Origin: Trichobilharzia regenti
Taxonomy: Eukaryota; Platyhelminthes; Trematoda; Strigeidida; Schistosomatidae
Reading direction: 5' to 3'
NCBI GenBank assembly: GCA_944472135.2
Contig: OX235270.1
Span: 58,905,267-58,969,266, forward strand
Length of the DNA: 64,000 nucleotides
Made by a program: the position numbers and the translations under genes. This document shows positions 48,901-55,840 of the stretch, piece by piece; positions within the stretch are counted from its first letter, which is position 1; every line of letters starts with the position of its first letter. A model generated the notes under the pieces. That model searched no databases, had not been told where the DNA came from, and was given only the letters and a program-made list of their open reading frames with translations.

Positions 48901-51900
48901 TCACACAACAGTAGGGTTACACAGGGTTGCCGATTCTTACCTTCCTCTTCAACTTTGCCATCAGTGACATTCTGTGACTGTTTAGTGAAAACCAGGAAAA
49001 CATATGCCAAATTGGGCCACCTCTGGTGCCGTTGAGACGTCATCCTGGCCGTCAAAACGTCGGGCTTACAATACTTCAATGCTCTCAGTCTAGCTTTAGG
49101 CTTGTGAACCATTGACATAAGAATAAAACTTGTGCACTGTGGTAGAGTGTAATTCCATTATGGGTAAATTTTGTTTTTATAAAGTCTCACAATGTTATAC
49201 AGTAATGTTTACCGATGACGTTTCGAGGACAATTTATTGCTCATAATCATATCACCTTCATATGATTTATCAAAACAAAATTTACCCATAATGGAATTAG
49301 GCTTGTGAAACCTGGCTACTCTGATCTGAAGATGTACGACGACTCTGCGTATTCGATCATCATTGCCTCTGTGGAACCCCTTGCAGCAGGTGACATTATC
49401 ACGCAATTCTGAAGTCCGGCAGAATGTTTCGACAAGTTGAGAACAATCTATCAATTCGCGGAATATATGCATCAGATCATAAAAAATATTAAAAAGACGG
49501 TTGCAGTGAAGAAAATTTTCTTTACGACAAAGTCATCAACTAGGATGTACATCTGTATATTTATAGTAAATGGGTGAGGAAGTTCCAGAATCACTTCCGG
49601 TTAAAGGTCAAACTAATAAAATTATAAAGTGCAATAAACAGGAAGTTCGGATAAAAATGCATAGTAAGATCACAATTGCTGAGAAATTTGACTGTTTGTG
49701 AAATTAGACATTAAAAACGTAGTAATAACAAAACAGGCAGGAAGTTCGGATAAAAAACATATTAATGCAGATAGGAATTTAAAAAACATAAAAGTAATAG
49801 AAATAAACAGGAAGATCAGATAAGAAAGGTAATCGGATAATCATTACTAAGGGGACTGACTTTTTTATGATGGCCATGGTAGGGGAAACGGCTGAACGCA
49901 TTTCTTTCGGATATATAGTGTAATCTTGAACTTTGGGATCACTAATGTGTCAGCTATTCACAGATGCCTTAATTTCACTTCCTTTGAGAGGTTTGGTAGG
50001 ATCTTGTATACGACTTTGAGGGACTTTTCACAAGGAGCTGAATGTTCTGAATTCACCAAATGTTCTGTTACCGGATTATATACATCCTTGTACGTGCTCT
50101 CTCTCTCTCTCTCTCTCTGTTAACCATGCTGTATAGTGCTCCCGAGCATGTTTTACTAGCGGGGACATGGTACGGTTGATATACTCAGCTCCACACGAGT
50201 AAGTGAACTGGTTTATACATGTTGAAGTGGCCCAGTGCGATAGTTTGTCTTTCATTTACTGGCTGAAAGGTTTCCTGCGAAAAAATGTCACCGCGGGCTG
50301 GTGGAGAAGTCTGTTTTACTGAGATTTCGAAAGAGATTTACGGAGAATTCCCGCTCATCCCATTTTTAAGTTCGAGATTAAGCATCAGCATCATTTTGAG
50401 GGTGAATTGGACCTTTTCCAACGTTTTCCTCAATTTTAGATTCTTATCCATGAATCTGGATAGAAAAATACTTTCTGTCAATCTGTCAAGGTCACCCGTA
50501 GGTTTCCCAATTCTTCGTTAATTCATTCCTTGACGTATGTTTTCCTGATCCTCGAGTAAAGGGAGTGTGTGAGCTTTTTCTTTCTGCTTAGAGAAACACA
50601 ACTATGAAAATCAATAAACTGTCTATTCCATGTGGGCTTTTTGTATATGGATCCACTCAGCAACAGCAAGCTATCAGCATCTCTTCGCAGTTGGACACCG
50701 AGGAAATGAAACACTGAGTCAGATTCAACTTCTAGATTGAAGTCGACGTTTGGGTGGGCATTATTAAAGTTTGGCAGCAGGTTTCTGAGATCCAGATTCT
50801 CACGACAAACTATGAAGGTAGCATCGACGTATCTCTTGTAGAGATGGAGCTCGGTGATAGATGGTGAGGATAAGGAATTCTTTTCGGGACTAGCCATAAG
50901 ACAATCGGCCAAGAGGGGTCCTATAGGAGAACCCACTGCTATTCCATCTATTTGCCTGTACATTTCGTTGCTGAACCTAAAGTGGATGTTGAAAGTGTAT
51001 CATAGTAACAATTCCTTTAGATAATGGATCGGTAATCATCACTCACTGTTGTCATCGAATTTAGCAGTCACCAGCTTCATGTTCTTACATTTCGCCACAG
51101 TCATCATTTTATCCAAGATTCTTGGTCTGTATTTACTACTCCTGCTTTGAATTACTTCTATACAAAGCTGAGAATAATAAACGAAAATGTCAAACCGTTA
51201 AAGTTTTTGAAACTTTACCGCATTTTAATAGGTGAGCATTTCTAATCCGAATCACAGTTCACAATGTTTTTGATGCCACATGAAAATGCAACCAATGCTT
51301 CAAACACACAAAGCTGCGAAATATACAATTTGTTCAATATCTGCATTACAGGAAGACTACAAATTGCACTAGTACCAATAGAGCAGAGGGCTTAATGAGA
51401 GACAATTATTTTATCAACACCCAGATACTGAAGTGAGACTGAACGGTATCTCTTCATTATCCAAGAGACCAGAACTGCTAACGTAGGCAAATGACCCACT
51501 TAACTACATCACACTAAACTATTAAAGCACAGATTAGTACACACCAACCCAAAATCTAAGGTATCTGCACAAAGTTCTTAGAAAACTGTGTTCCCGTGAA
51601 ATTTCTATTCAAAGTGTATCAAGGAGATTTGCTGCATCCCAATAAGTTATCTTTTGACGAAATCAACAATATTTTAGCAGTAAGACAACCAACAATCGTT
51701 ACAAAGAGATCTATGAATTTAACAACCACAAGTTGTATGTACGGTTTAAAACCTACTGTGAATAAAAATAGACAACGAAAAGGAAATACCTGTTCACTTG
51801 TTGAGATAGATGACGATGACAGAGGGAAAATATCGGATGCGTACGCATTGGCTGATTTTTCTGGTTTCCCTTTCACATTAGTGTTGGTTTCCCTTCGACA

Positions 51901-54900
51901 TGGTAATTTCTCAAATCGTTTACAGAACTCGGCACAGACACGATGGAATAAAGATTTACAGGCTAGACACTGATTTGCATTACAGCGTGGCGTCACTACA
52001 TAATCTCCACATAAAACACAAAGTCGTGGAAAGCTGACAGATACATTGTTGAACTGATGACACTCGTACAAAAAGGCTGACAAAGGGAACAACAAGACAA
52101 TATGAAATTTAAAAATTGTAGAGTGATTAGTTTAAGTGCTCAATTTTCGGTGACATGATATGCCACTATAGACGCTAAACATTTCCGAAATCCTAGATTT
52201 TACCACAAACTTTGACCACCCCCTAAGAAGTCCAAAAACAAAAGTCAACCAGAAATGATTTGATGACAGACGACCTACAACAGAATCAGTACTGCTAATT
52301 TTGGTTATCAAAAAATCAACACCAGAAGTTAAATGCAAAAAACTAAAATTGCTCATAATACATGTGTGCATCCTTAGCAACATGGTACTGTATAATTTCA
52401 TACAAGCTTAATTACTAGATGCCACATTCAGAAAATATGCAATTAATATTGTTCTATAATTCCAGATGACAGCGATACAATGCACCAGTATCTTCGCCAT
52501 ACTGCAGGATGAGTAATTTAACATACGGTTAAAGCAATACAATACATCCTACACTTAAATGTAAAATAGTATACTTCACTTGTTGTAACAGTAAGGTTGG
52601 TTAGAATTTATAATAGCTGTAAATTAAGAAAATAAATACATTAATGACTTGACCCACCCGGTACAGATACGTTACGATTTTTACTTGTATAGGATAAGGC
52701 ATTTTGCGTCGCTAAACTTGACAGATTAGTGCAGGAACGGGAAGACTGTGATTTAATCGGTACAGGCGGTAATAATGAAGAAGATAACTTTACAAAACGC
52801 TTGTATCTACGAGGGATAACAGGTTGCGATAGATGCCCGGTATCAACATTTGTAGTACTAACAGGACGTGAAATTGACGAAAGTGGTGTAGGTACCAATC
52901 GATCGATACTCTTACTCCTAACATGAAGCGAAGAATTCACATTTGATCCTGATGGATGGTTGTCTATACAATAAGCTGGGAAATACCCTTTAGATCCTGT
53001 TGTTTCATTGATTCCATACAAAAACGATTTCGGTGCGGTAGCTAAAAACAAGAAAATATTACTTTCGAAATATTTTGTAGATTTCAGACGGTCATTATAA
53101 TAGAGGTTTTTGTATTTCCCAATGAATGAAAAACAATCTCGTTTTGTTTTTCACTCATTGGGAAATACAAAAACCTCTATTATAATGAATATCATATACC
53201 CAATGCCCAAATTTTTTCAAACCGTTAAAAGTGAACTTGGTTTGGACATATATAATTCAAACGGTCACTTTTAAATATTATGCTCATAATTAAGTGTTTC
53301 AGATAAACAAAAGGACTGGAGAATTACACCTCACTGAAACTTTTCACTCAATCATCACTTAAACTTATCTCACACATTAATGGTGATAATAAAATCACCG
53401 TGTAGAGTTATTCCAGAGGAGAATAGAAAACAGGATGAAATAGTTCCACATAGGAATATAACGTATATGTAATTCAGGACATATTCAGGGCACATACTAC
53501 CCAGTTATCCATGAAAAAAACTACACAAATTGGGATTCGAACGCATAAATCAGTCGTTGGAAATCAGCGAAGGTGGCACAGCGATTAGGACTCTCGCCCA
53601 CCATGCACATGGCCCGGGGCTCGATCCCCTACCGACGTACACCTGATATCAATGGTTGGCCTGCAAATTTGGGCTACCGATATCGCATGCTAAAAATTCC
53701 ACACTTGTACCAAGAAATCATCTGATGAATAGAACTGGATAGTTTGACGACTATTTTGAATTCTGACTTTAGTAAACAACATATACACTAGACGGAAGTC
53801 TACACAAACAGGTGAAGATGACGGCAAGATGAATTCGCTTAAAACACAAACTCCGTAAAGATGAGACGTGATATTTTTTAATAGGACTAGATTCGACAGC
53901 TTCTTATTTTATTTGTCCACACAAAGTGATACAGAGTATATGCCAGAAAATGCATTGCAAATTCACCAACTCATACGAAATCACCGCACTTTCAGTAGAC
54001 ACTCTTGTAAATTTCACCTAACCAACACACTAATGATACTCTATAAGATAAATGCAAGGTAAGTGGAATTGGTTTTACTTGTTTTCTTCCTCTTGAACAA
54101 TAGTAAATAGAATTTCACTGCATACCATAATAAATTTTAATTAACACTTCACTAAAAGTCCAAATCATCATAAACACTACAAATAAACAGGAACAGTTAT
54201 CGAATGAGATTTCTATCACTTATTTATTAACCCTTAAATTCATGATCAGAAAAATTATACAACCTGTTCATGTATGCTGGATCCAAACATAAATGACTTC
54301 ATCATGTAGAAACCCACAATACTACAAAAATTCCAGATACAACTTCAACTGTCGAACGAAGAACAAAAGTGGATCTACACAAAGCAGTACCCGTAGTACT
54401 TAAAAAAGAGATGCGATTGTTACCTACACTACATGAGGTGAACATCGGAGTTTAAGAAGTGAAGAAATACTCTCGTTTTGTAGCTACAAAGAAACTACAT
54501 TGCCTGATATGGTCCCAGCAATTTTAGGTTCCACAATCATCCAATACAACACTGCACCTCATATAGAGTGAACCCGAGAAAAAAAACTAAGATTGCATAC
54601 CTAATCATGACGAGAACTTAACCCTTTACCAAATGATTAAACGTCGACCTTCTTCGATGGTATTAGCCTTGTTTTTTATACTATGAATTCCGGTGATAGT
54701 TTATTTTCGCGATTGACAAATACACCAGTATAGTGTGGATATTACTTGTCTTATTAAGTGTTATGATCAGAAGTTTTATATAGTGATTATATCGGATGTT
54801 TTCAGTATGCTACAAGCGCTTTTCAGCCATCGATTGAAACGGCCGTTGTGTGATTCAAGCTAACTTGGAGTTTAAAACAATAGTCTACATTAGAAGAAGC

Positions 54901-55639
54901 AGGACTATGCAGCCAAAAATAGGTCAGGTCAGCCATCCCAAAACATGAGTGACAAAAATCTGTTAAACGATATGAGAAAGTGTGGGCTTTTCCATTTCTG
55001 CTGTTAACGGGAACCGATGCTAGCAGTCAGAAAACCTAAAGAATAGTACTTTTAATCGATCAAAGTGATGTAAACTCATCCATTTGTACGTTATTTCTAT
55101 CTATACTGAAATACCGTATTTCCTTTATTTTGCGACTGTTGACAGTATCATTGTTATTTTCGTTTCGATATTTATGTGTTCATTGTGAATACTTGAAATG
55201 ACATTAGATCACGTTACCTGGCGTTTATCCCTTTGTAACCAACTCTTGAACAAGCATAATCCACTGACTAATACAAAAACACTGTGATTATCATATATGT
55301 TAGTATATTGAACAAGGAATAAAAAATGACCAGTAGTCATATCATGTGAAATACACGATGTTAAGAGTACAAAGTAACGAAATCTTCGTCTTAAAATATA
55401 AAGGTCCTATCAACAACGATAATATTAAAATGCACTCACAAAAAACAGAAGTTCAACAGTAATTTTAGCTAAAAAGAAAATTGCATACCATTTGGAGGAC
55501 GAGTTTCTACCACCAAAACGTCACCAGCAACTACATCAATACATTCTTTCACCGGCAAAGATGCTTGGTGAAATGTTGAAATGCAAGTATATCTTCCAGT
55601 GTATAAGTCGTCACTACAGTGCACGTCGTTCTGTGTCAT
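24028..55639 (-). CDS. PIK3R: PI3-kinase class IA regulatory subunit (p85-type), 12 exons
   Basis: Joined coding segments, 5' to 3': 55,639-55,489; 53,041-52,658; 52,076-51,790; 45,788-45,600; 41,761-41,593; 40,482-40,286; 39,830-39,482; 38,500-38,051; 31,980-31,761; 31,556-31,047; 29,746-29,246; 24,217-24,028. Every junction is GT/AG, all phases agree, and the total is 3,597 nt (1,198 residues plus stop). Domains seen: SH3 (16-77), C1 (185-238), SAM (about 278-335), C1 (372-422), RhoGAP/BH (460-680), nSH2 (759-860), coiled-coil iSH2 (about 890-1,060), cSH2 (1,098-1,190). In the family, iSH2 clamps the p110 catalytic subunit and the SH2s bind YxxM phosphotyrosines, coupling receptors to PIP3 synthesis at the membrane. 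Vertebrate p85alpha (724 residues) lacks SAM and C1. Both SH2 arginines are present (R784, R1123). Confidence 0.92.
24722..24784 (+). mobile_element. 3' tail of a CR1-like LINE
   Basis: Reads GAAAACACCACACTGTATCA, then TTTTGGAATAGAGTG and an ATT repeat, matching the end of the CR1-like copy at 7,687-7,745. The coding part is absent or unrecognisable. Confidence 0.5.
24785..25020 (+). mobile_element. SINE type I, diverged head, full middle and tail
   Basis: The head GTCGATGGTTCAACGG and the B-box GGGTTCGACTC are followed by a middle segment (CTCCTAGAACTTGCTAAGCC) related to that of the copy at 19,976-20,208. The tail CCTGAAGCCCTATATTCCAC, TCGGAACGTTCAGGAATAAA closely resembles the 3' end of RTE family A. 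It sits in the last PIK3R intron, directly against a CR1 tail. Confidence 0.75.
25021..27814. other. Intronic DNA, nothing recognised
   Basis: Part of PIK3R intron 11. It holds a TC microsatellite at 26,022-26,045 and short open frames without recognisable motifs. Confidence 0.4.
26022..26045. repeat. TC microsatellite
   Basis: About 12 TC units ending in CAG. Confidence 0.95.
27815..28018 (+). mobile_element. RTE family A 3' end, 5'-truncated
   Basis: The plus strand reads [39 protein letters not shown], the C-terminus of an RTE/SR2-type ORF2. It is followed by GAAGCCCTACGTTCGACTCG, GAGCCCAAGGG and an AAT repeat tail. Inserted antisense in PIK3R intron 11. Confidence 0.85.
28019..29245. 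other. Intronic DNA, nothing recognised
   Basis: Part of PIK3R intron 11. The interval 28,320-28,760 is somewhat less AT-rich and may be an old repeat, but I cannot place it in a family. Confidence 0.35.
29246..29746 (-). CDS. PIK3R: PIK3R exon 11: rest of iSH2 and start of cSH2
   Basis: Acceptor ATCAATTTAG, phase 2. Residues 969-1,040 form a coiled coil ([20 protein letters not shown] and so on), the p110-binding iSH2 helix. From W1098, [15 protein letters not shown] and [18 protein letters not shown] open the cSH2, with R1123 in place. The donor is GTGAGT (phase 2). Confidence 0.92.
30301..30830 (-). mobile_element. RTE family A 3' end
   Basis: The minus strand carries [35 protein letters not shown], preceded upstream by the WxWxGHTLR region. 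It ends with CCACTAGGAACCCAAGGGAA and an AAT repeat at 30,301-30,330. Inserted in PIK3R intron 10 in the same orientation as the gene. Confidence 0.85.
30939..30971. repeat. TA microsatellite
   Basis: About 16 AT units in the intron between the two iSH2 exons. Confidence 0.97.
31047..31556 (-). CDS. PIK3R: PIK3R exon 10: second half of nSH2 and start of iSH2
   Basis: Acceptor TTCTTCAACTAG, phase 2. [15 protein letters not shown] and [13 protein letters not shown] complete the nSH2 (human IFHRDGKYGFSDPL, VVELINHYR). After IWPVSHRH there is an asparagine/serine-rich spacer encoded partly by an AAT microsatellite (around 31,303-31,345). The first long iSH2 helix follows, including [20 protein letters not shown]. 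The donor is GTGAGT (phase 2). Confidence 0.92.
31761..31980 (-). CDS. PIK3R: PIK3R exon 9: first half of nSH2
   Basis: Acceptor TTACATTTAG, phase 1. A Ser/Pro/Thr linker precedes [16 protein letters not shown] and [20 protein letters not shown] and FLVRDAS are hallmark p85 nSH2 blocks, with the phosphate-binding arginine at R784. The donor GTATTT is in phase 2. Confidence 0.93.
32425..32830. repeat. Cluster of hammerhead-type short repeats with inverted arms
   Basis: One copy reads plus (32,430-32,700: ACTGATATCAGTT, GTACTGAACGGC, CTCACTGGTCACGACTTCTC). A second partial copy lies inverted at 32,698-32,806. Arms 32,604-32,664 and 32,748-32,806 are reverse complements with few mismatches. On the minus strand the segment at 32,740-32,695 reads GCCGATGATTTCC, AACTAGGATAAAACAGC, a decayed hammerhead-like core. 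It lies in PIK3R intron 8. Confidence 0.6.
33890..34335 (+). mobile_element. RTE family A 3' end
   Basis: Plus-strand pieces read [35 protein letters not shown] (a mutated W-x-W-x-GHTLR block) and [18 protein letters not shown]. The end is TGTATATTCCACTCGGAACT followed by AAGGGAAATAACAATAATA. Several stops. Antisense to PIK3R in intron 8. Confidence 0.75.
34430..35445 (+). mobile_element. RTE family B copy with RT deleted
   Basis: The start [34 protein letters not shown] is the N-terminus of an apurinic-type endonuclease. At about 34,768 it jumps directly to [10 protein letters not shown] and then [40 protein letters not shown] and [20 protein letters not shown], the C-terminal region. The whole RT is missing. 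The 3' UTR ends with AAAGTTCTATGTCGAAAACA followed by a CAGA repeat. One stop separates the two main frames. Confidence 0.85.
35912..36275. repeat. Large palindrome of two inverted short repeats
   Basis: The left end CATGGAGGATTTCACCATGA is the reverse complement of the right end; the arms stay complementary for about 180 bp with scattered mismatches. Each arm carries a B-box-like GGTTCGAACCC and a segment resembling a hammerhead core: plus strand CTGATGAAGAGTCCC with AAGACAAAACAG near 36,177; minus strand CTGATGAAGATTCCC with AGGACGAAACAG near 36,020-35,980. In PIK3R intron 8. Confidence 0.85.
36493..37600 (-). mobile_element. RTE family A copy with RT deleted
   Basis: The minus strand gives pieces of the endonuclease region ([17 protein letters not shown] near 37,450), then [11 protein letters not shown] and [20 protein letters not shown], the linker upstream of RT. 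The 3' end CTTGGAAACTAAGGGAATGA plus AAT repeat lies at 36,493-36,535. The RT and C-terminus are missing between them, so this is an internal-deletion derivative or a rearranged copy. Confidence 0.65.
38051..38500 (-). CDS. PIK3R: PIK3R exon 8: RhoGAP second half and linker
   Basis: Acceptor TTCTCTTATAG, phase 1. [20 protein letters not shown] corresponds to the long RhoGAP helix. [15 protein letters not shown] corresponds to the FxPxLLRP segment, separated by a serine-rich insertion of about 30 residues not seen in human p85. A linker to nSH2 follows, ending in KTKYG and donor GTGAGT (phase 1). Confidence 0.88.
38695..39340 (-). mobile_element. RTE family A fragment
   Basis: Minus-strand pieces read [19 protein letters not shown] and [14 protein letters not shown], matching the RT block AGFRxGRSCxDQIATL and the catalytic-domain start. 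[17 protein letters not shown] follows. The 3' side ends at an AAT-rich tail near 38,695-38,712. Inserted in PIK3R intron 7 between the two RhoGAP exons. Confidence 0.7.
39482..39830 (-). CDS. PIK3R: PIK3R exon 7: RhoGAP (BH) domain, first half
   Basis: Acceptor CTGTTTTAG, phase 0. Reads [17 protein letters not shown], then [20 protein letters not shown], then [20 protein letters not shown], aligning with the p85 BH domain (human LYRTQSSSNLAEL and LLDLPNPVIP). At the arginine-finger position of active RhoGAPs the residue is Q505 instead of R. The donor is GTAAGC (phase 1). Confidence 0.88.
40286..40482 (-). CDS. PIK3R: PIK3R exon 6: second half of second C1
   Basis: The acceptor chosen is TTTTCACCAAAG before GTTTCAG. 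It gives G394 and restores the C1 spacing of 13 residues between C388 and C402. The exon supplies [12 protein letters not shown] and C422, completing the zinc ligands. An alternative acceptor eight bases downstream breaks the frame. The donor GTAATG follows LEDQ (phase 0). Confidence 0.85.
41593..41761 (-). CDS. PIK3R: PIK3R exon 5: linker helix and first half of second C1
   Basis: Acceptor CTTTTTAAAAG and phase 0. A charged helix ([18 protein letters not shown]) precedes [20 protein letters not shown], which supplies H372, C385 and C388 of a C1 domain. The donor is GTACTG (phase 1), splitting the C1 between exons. Confidence 0.85.
42050..42180 (+). repeat. Degenerate GGGGAAGATTAGGGTTAGG repeat
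   Basis: GTTTAGGGGAAGATTA-type units occur about three times, one followed by TTAGGGTTAGG. It is telomere-like only over two units and is interstitial. Confidence 0.5.
43670..43790 (-). mobile_element. Possible retroelement 3' end with AGTAA repeat tail
   Basis: Read on the minus strand, a GC-richer block (GATGCTGGGGACATCACTCG, ATGAAGCCGGCTCATCCTCC) ends in GGAGATAGCCGAAGTAAAGT and four AGTAA units. A 3' microsatellite tail is typical of non-LTR elements. No coding part is seen, so the family is unknown. Confidence 0.4.
45600..45788 (-). CDS. PIK3R: PIK3R exon 4: SAM domain
   Basis: A 63-codon exon bounded by TTGATTTTAG and GTAAGT (phase 0 at both ends) encodes almost exactly one SAM domain. 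[19 protein letters not shown] matches the SAM pattern W-x2-x2-V-x2-WL-x2-(I/V)-[16 protein letters not shown] follows, and [10 protein letters not shown] forms the last helix. Symmetric phase-0 boundaries mean the exon could be skipped or gained as a module without a frameshift. Vertebrate p85 has no SAM domain. Confidence 0.88.
46610..47395 (+). mobile_element. RTE family B copy with RT deleted (second deletion)
   Basis: A short endonuclease start ([17 protein letters not shown] near 46,650-46,690) joins GYQPRDVC at about 46,690 and then the complete C-terminus: [60 protein letters not shown], ending at a stop at 47,212. The 3' UTR ends AAGTTCTATGTTGAATCC and a CAGA repeat. The deletion point differs from that of the copy at 34,430. 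Confidence 0.85.
47421..49130 (+). mobile_element. RTE family B fragment: endonuclease and part of RT
   Basis: [19 protein letters not shown] and [31 protein letters not shown] are the second half of the endonuclease, with the catalytic SGDLNAQ motif. Later pieces read [11 protein letters not shown] and LLHRLYKTL. Then [20 protein letters not shown] appears and a block derived from GVRQGCPLSPFLFNF (48,910-48,960). Many stops. It follows head-to-tail on the deleted copy ending at 47,395. Confidence 0.75.
49150..49299. repeat. Small element with perfect 28 bp inverted ends
   Basis: Bases 49,150-49,177 and 49,272-49,299 are perfect reverse complements, starting TAATTCCATTATGGG. The 94 bp interior contains TGACGTTTCGAGGAC. 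It could be a MITE-like element or a palindromic end of the neighbouring Penelope copy. No target duplication is evident. Confidence 0.8.
49630..49830. repeat. Three spaced copies of ACAGGAAGTTCGGATAA
   Basis: Near-identical 20-25 bp units at about 49,633-49,658, 49,735-49,757 and 49,801-49,826. They lie downstream of the antisense Penelope coding part and may be in its 3' UTR. Confidence 0.6.
49870..51150 (-). mobile_element. Penelope-like element, mutated catalytic motif
   Basis: The minus strand has [20 protein letters not shown], then [10 protein letters not shown], where the catalytic YxDD reads [21 protein letters not shown] and [18 protein letters not shown] follow. Below 50,520, broken frames give [20 protein letters not shown] (GIY-YIG with YIN) and [19 protein letters not shown] microsatellite interrupts it at 50,097-50,119. 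The copy is dead in both enzymatic domains. Confidence 0.85.
50097..50119. repeat. TC microsatellite
   Basis: About 11 TC units inside the Penelope fragment. Confidence 0.95.
51790..52076 (-). CDS. PIK3R: PIK3R exon 3: first C1 domain
   Basis: Acceptor CCCTTTGTCAG precedes the exon. Residues 185-238 show H-x12-C-x2-C-x13-C-x2-C-x4-H-x2-C (H185, C198, C201, C215, C218, H223, C226), the zinc-binding pattern of C1 domains. The last cysteine is displaced (C230 or C238 instead of x7 spacing), so zinc site geometry may differ. A serine-rich tail ends at SEQ with donor GTATTT (phase 0). Diacylglycerol binding cannot be judged from the pattern. Confidence 0.85.
52658..53041 (-). CDS. PIK3R: PIK3R exon 2: second half of SH3 and proline-rich linker
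   Basis: Acceptor TGTTTTTAG precedes the exon. Residues 57-77 read [19 protein letters not shown] plus ID. The NETTG turn is distinctive of p85 SH3 domains, where the human sequence has YNETTGERGDFP. A serine-rich linker follows with two PxxP-type stretches ([18 protein letters not shown]) that could bind SH3 domains. The donor is GTGGGT (phase 1), slightly weak; the in-frame ORF would otherwise stop a few codons later. Confidence 0.85.
53092..53188. repeat. Near-perfect long hairpin in PIK3R intron 1
   Basis: The arms 53,092-53,135 and 53,145-53,188 are 44 nt reverse complements with a single mismatch, separated by the 9 nt loop ATCTCGTTT. The hairpin ends about 50 bp upstream of the exon 2 acceptor of PIK3R, so it would be present in the pre-mRNA next to that splice site. 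Confidence 0.95.
53562..53720 (+). mobile_element. SINE type II
   Basis: A tRNA-like head GGTGGCACAGCGATTAGGAC and B-box GGCTCGATCCCC are followed by a body (GGTTGGCCTGCAAATTTGGG) and the tail CATGCTAAAAATTCCACACT. The head is shared with type I, but body and tail differ. A second copy is at 62,299. It lies in PIK3R intron 1, antisense to the gene. Confidence 0.8.
55489..55639 (-). CDS. PIK3R: PIK3R exon 1: start and first half of SH3
   Basis: Begins with ATG at 55,639, the first ATG after a strong upstream acceptor at 55,686-55,687. Encodes residues 1-50. From residue 16, RYTCISTF aligns with the ALYDY strand of SH3 domains, and [11 protein letters not shown] aligns with the acidic loop strand. 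The donor after AATG reads GTATGC (phase 1). The ALYDY tyrosines are not conserved. Confidence 0.85.
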
Positions 55640-55705
55640 AAAAGAATATCTACTTCTCTTGCTACACAACTAAGAGTGAGCGTAACTGAAATTAGTAGAC
55701 TATAA
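55640..55705 (-). promoter_or_regulatory. Strong 3' splice site before the PIK3R start (candidate trans-splice acceptor)
   Basis: On the minus strand the sequence TCTACTAATTTCAG ends at 55,686, giving a branch-point-like TACTAAT and a pyrimidine-AG acceptor. From there, 46 nt of leader (55,685-55,640) reach the ATG. No matching donor is seen in the short space upstream, so either a spliced leader is added here or a distant untranslated exon exists. Confidence 0.5.
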
Positions 55706-55793
55706 GAAAAAAACAATATTTTAAAGTGAGTGAATACAATCCGATATAAAAAGTGTTGTTTAAAAAACCAATTTTCAAAAGACAATTAACTAT

Positions 55794-55799
55794 TTTATT
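55794..55799 (-). terminator. Polyadenylation signal AATAAA for NDUFA11-like gene
   Basis: AATAAA on the minus strand (AGTCAATAAAATAG) lies 41 nt after the stop codon of the NDUFA11-like gene and about 108 nt before the acceptor that precedes PIK3R. Confidence 0.7.
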
Positions 55800-55840
55800 G
55801 ACTTTTTTCTAATAATCTACAATGAGTACAAAATGTTAGA

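Noticed and set aside
51596..51973. Plus-strand open frame of 125 codons
   Set aside because: Overlaps PIK3R exon 3 in antisense; low-complexity and no motif.
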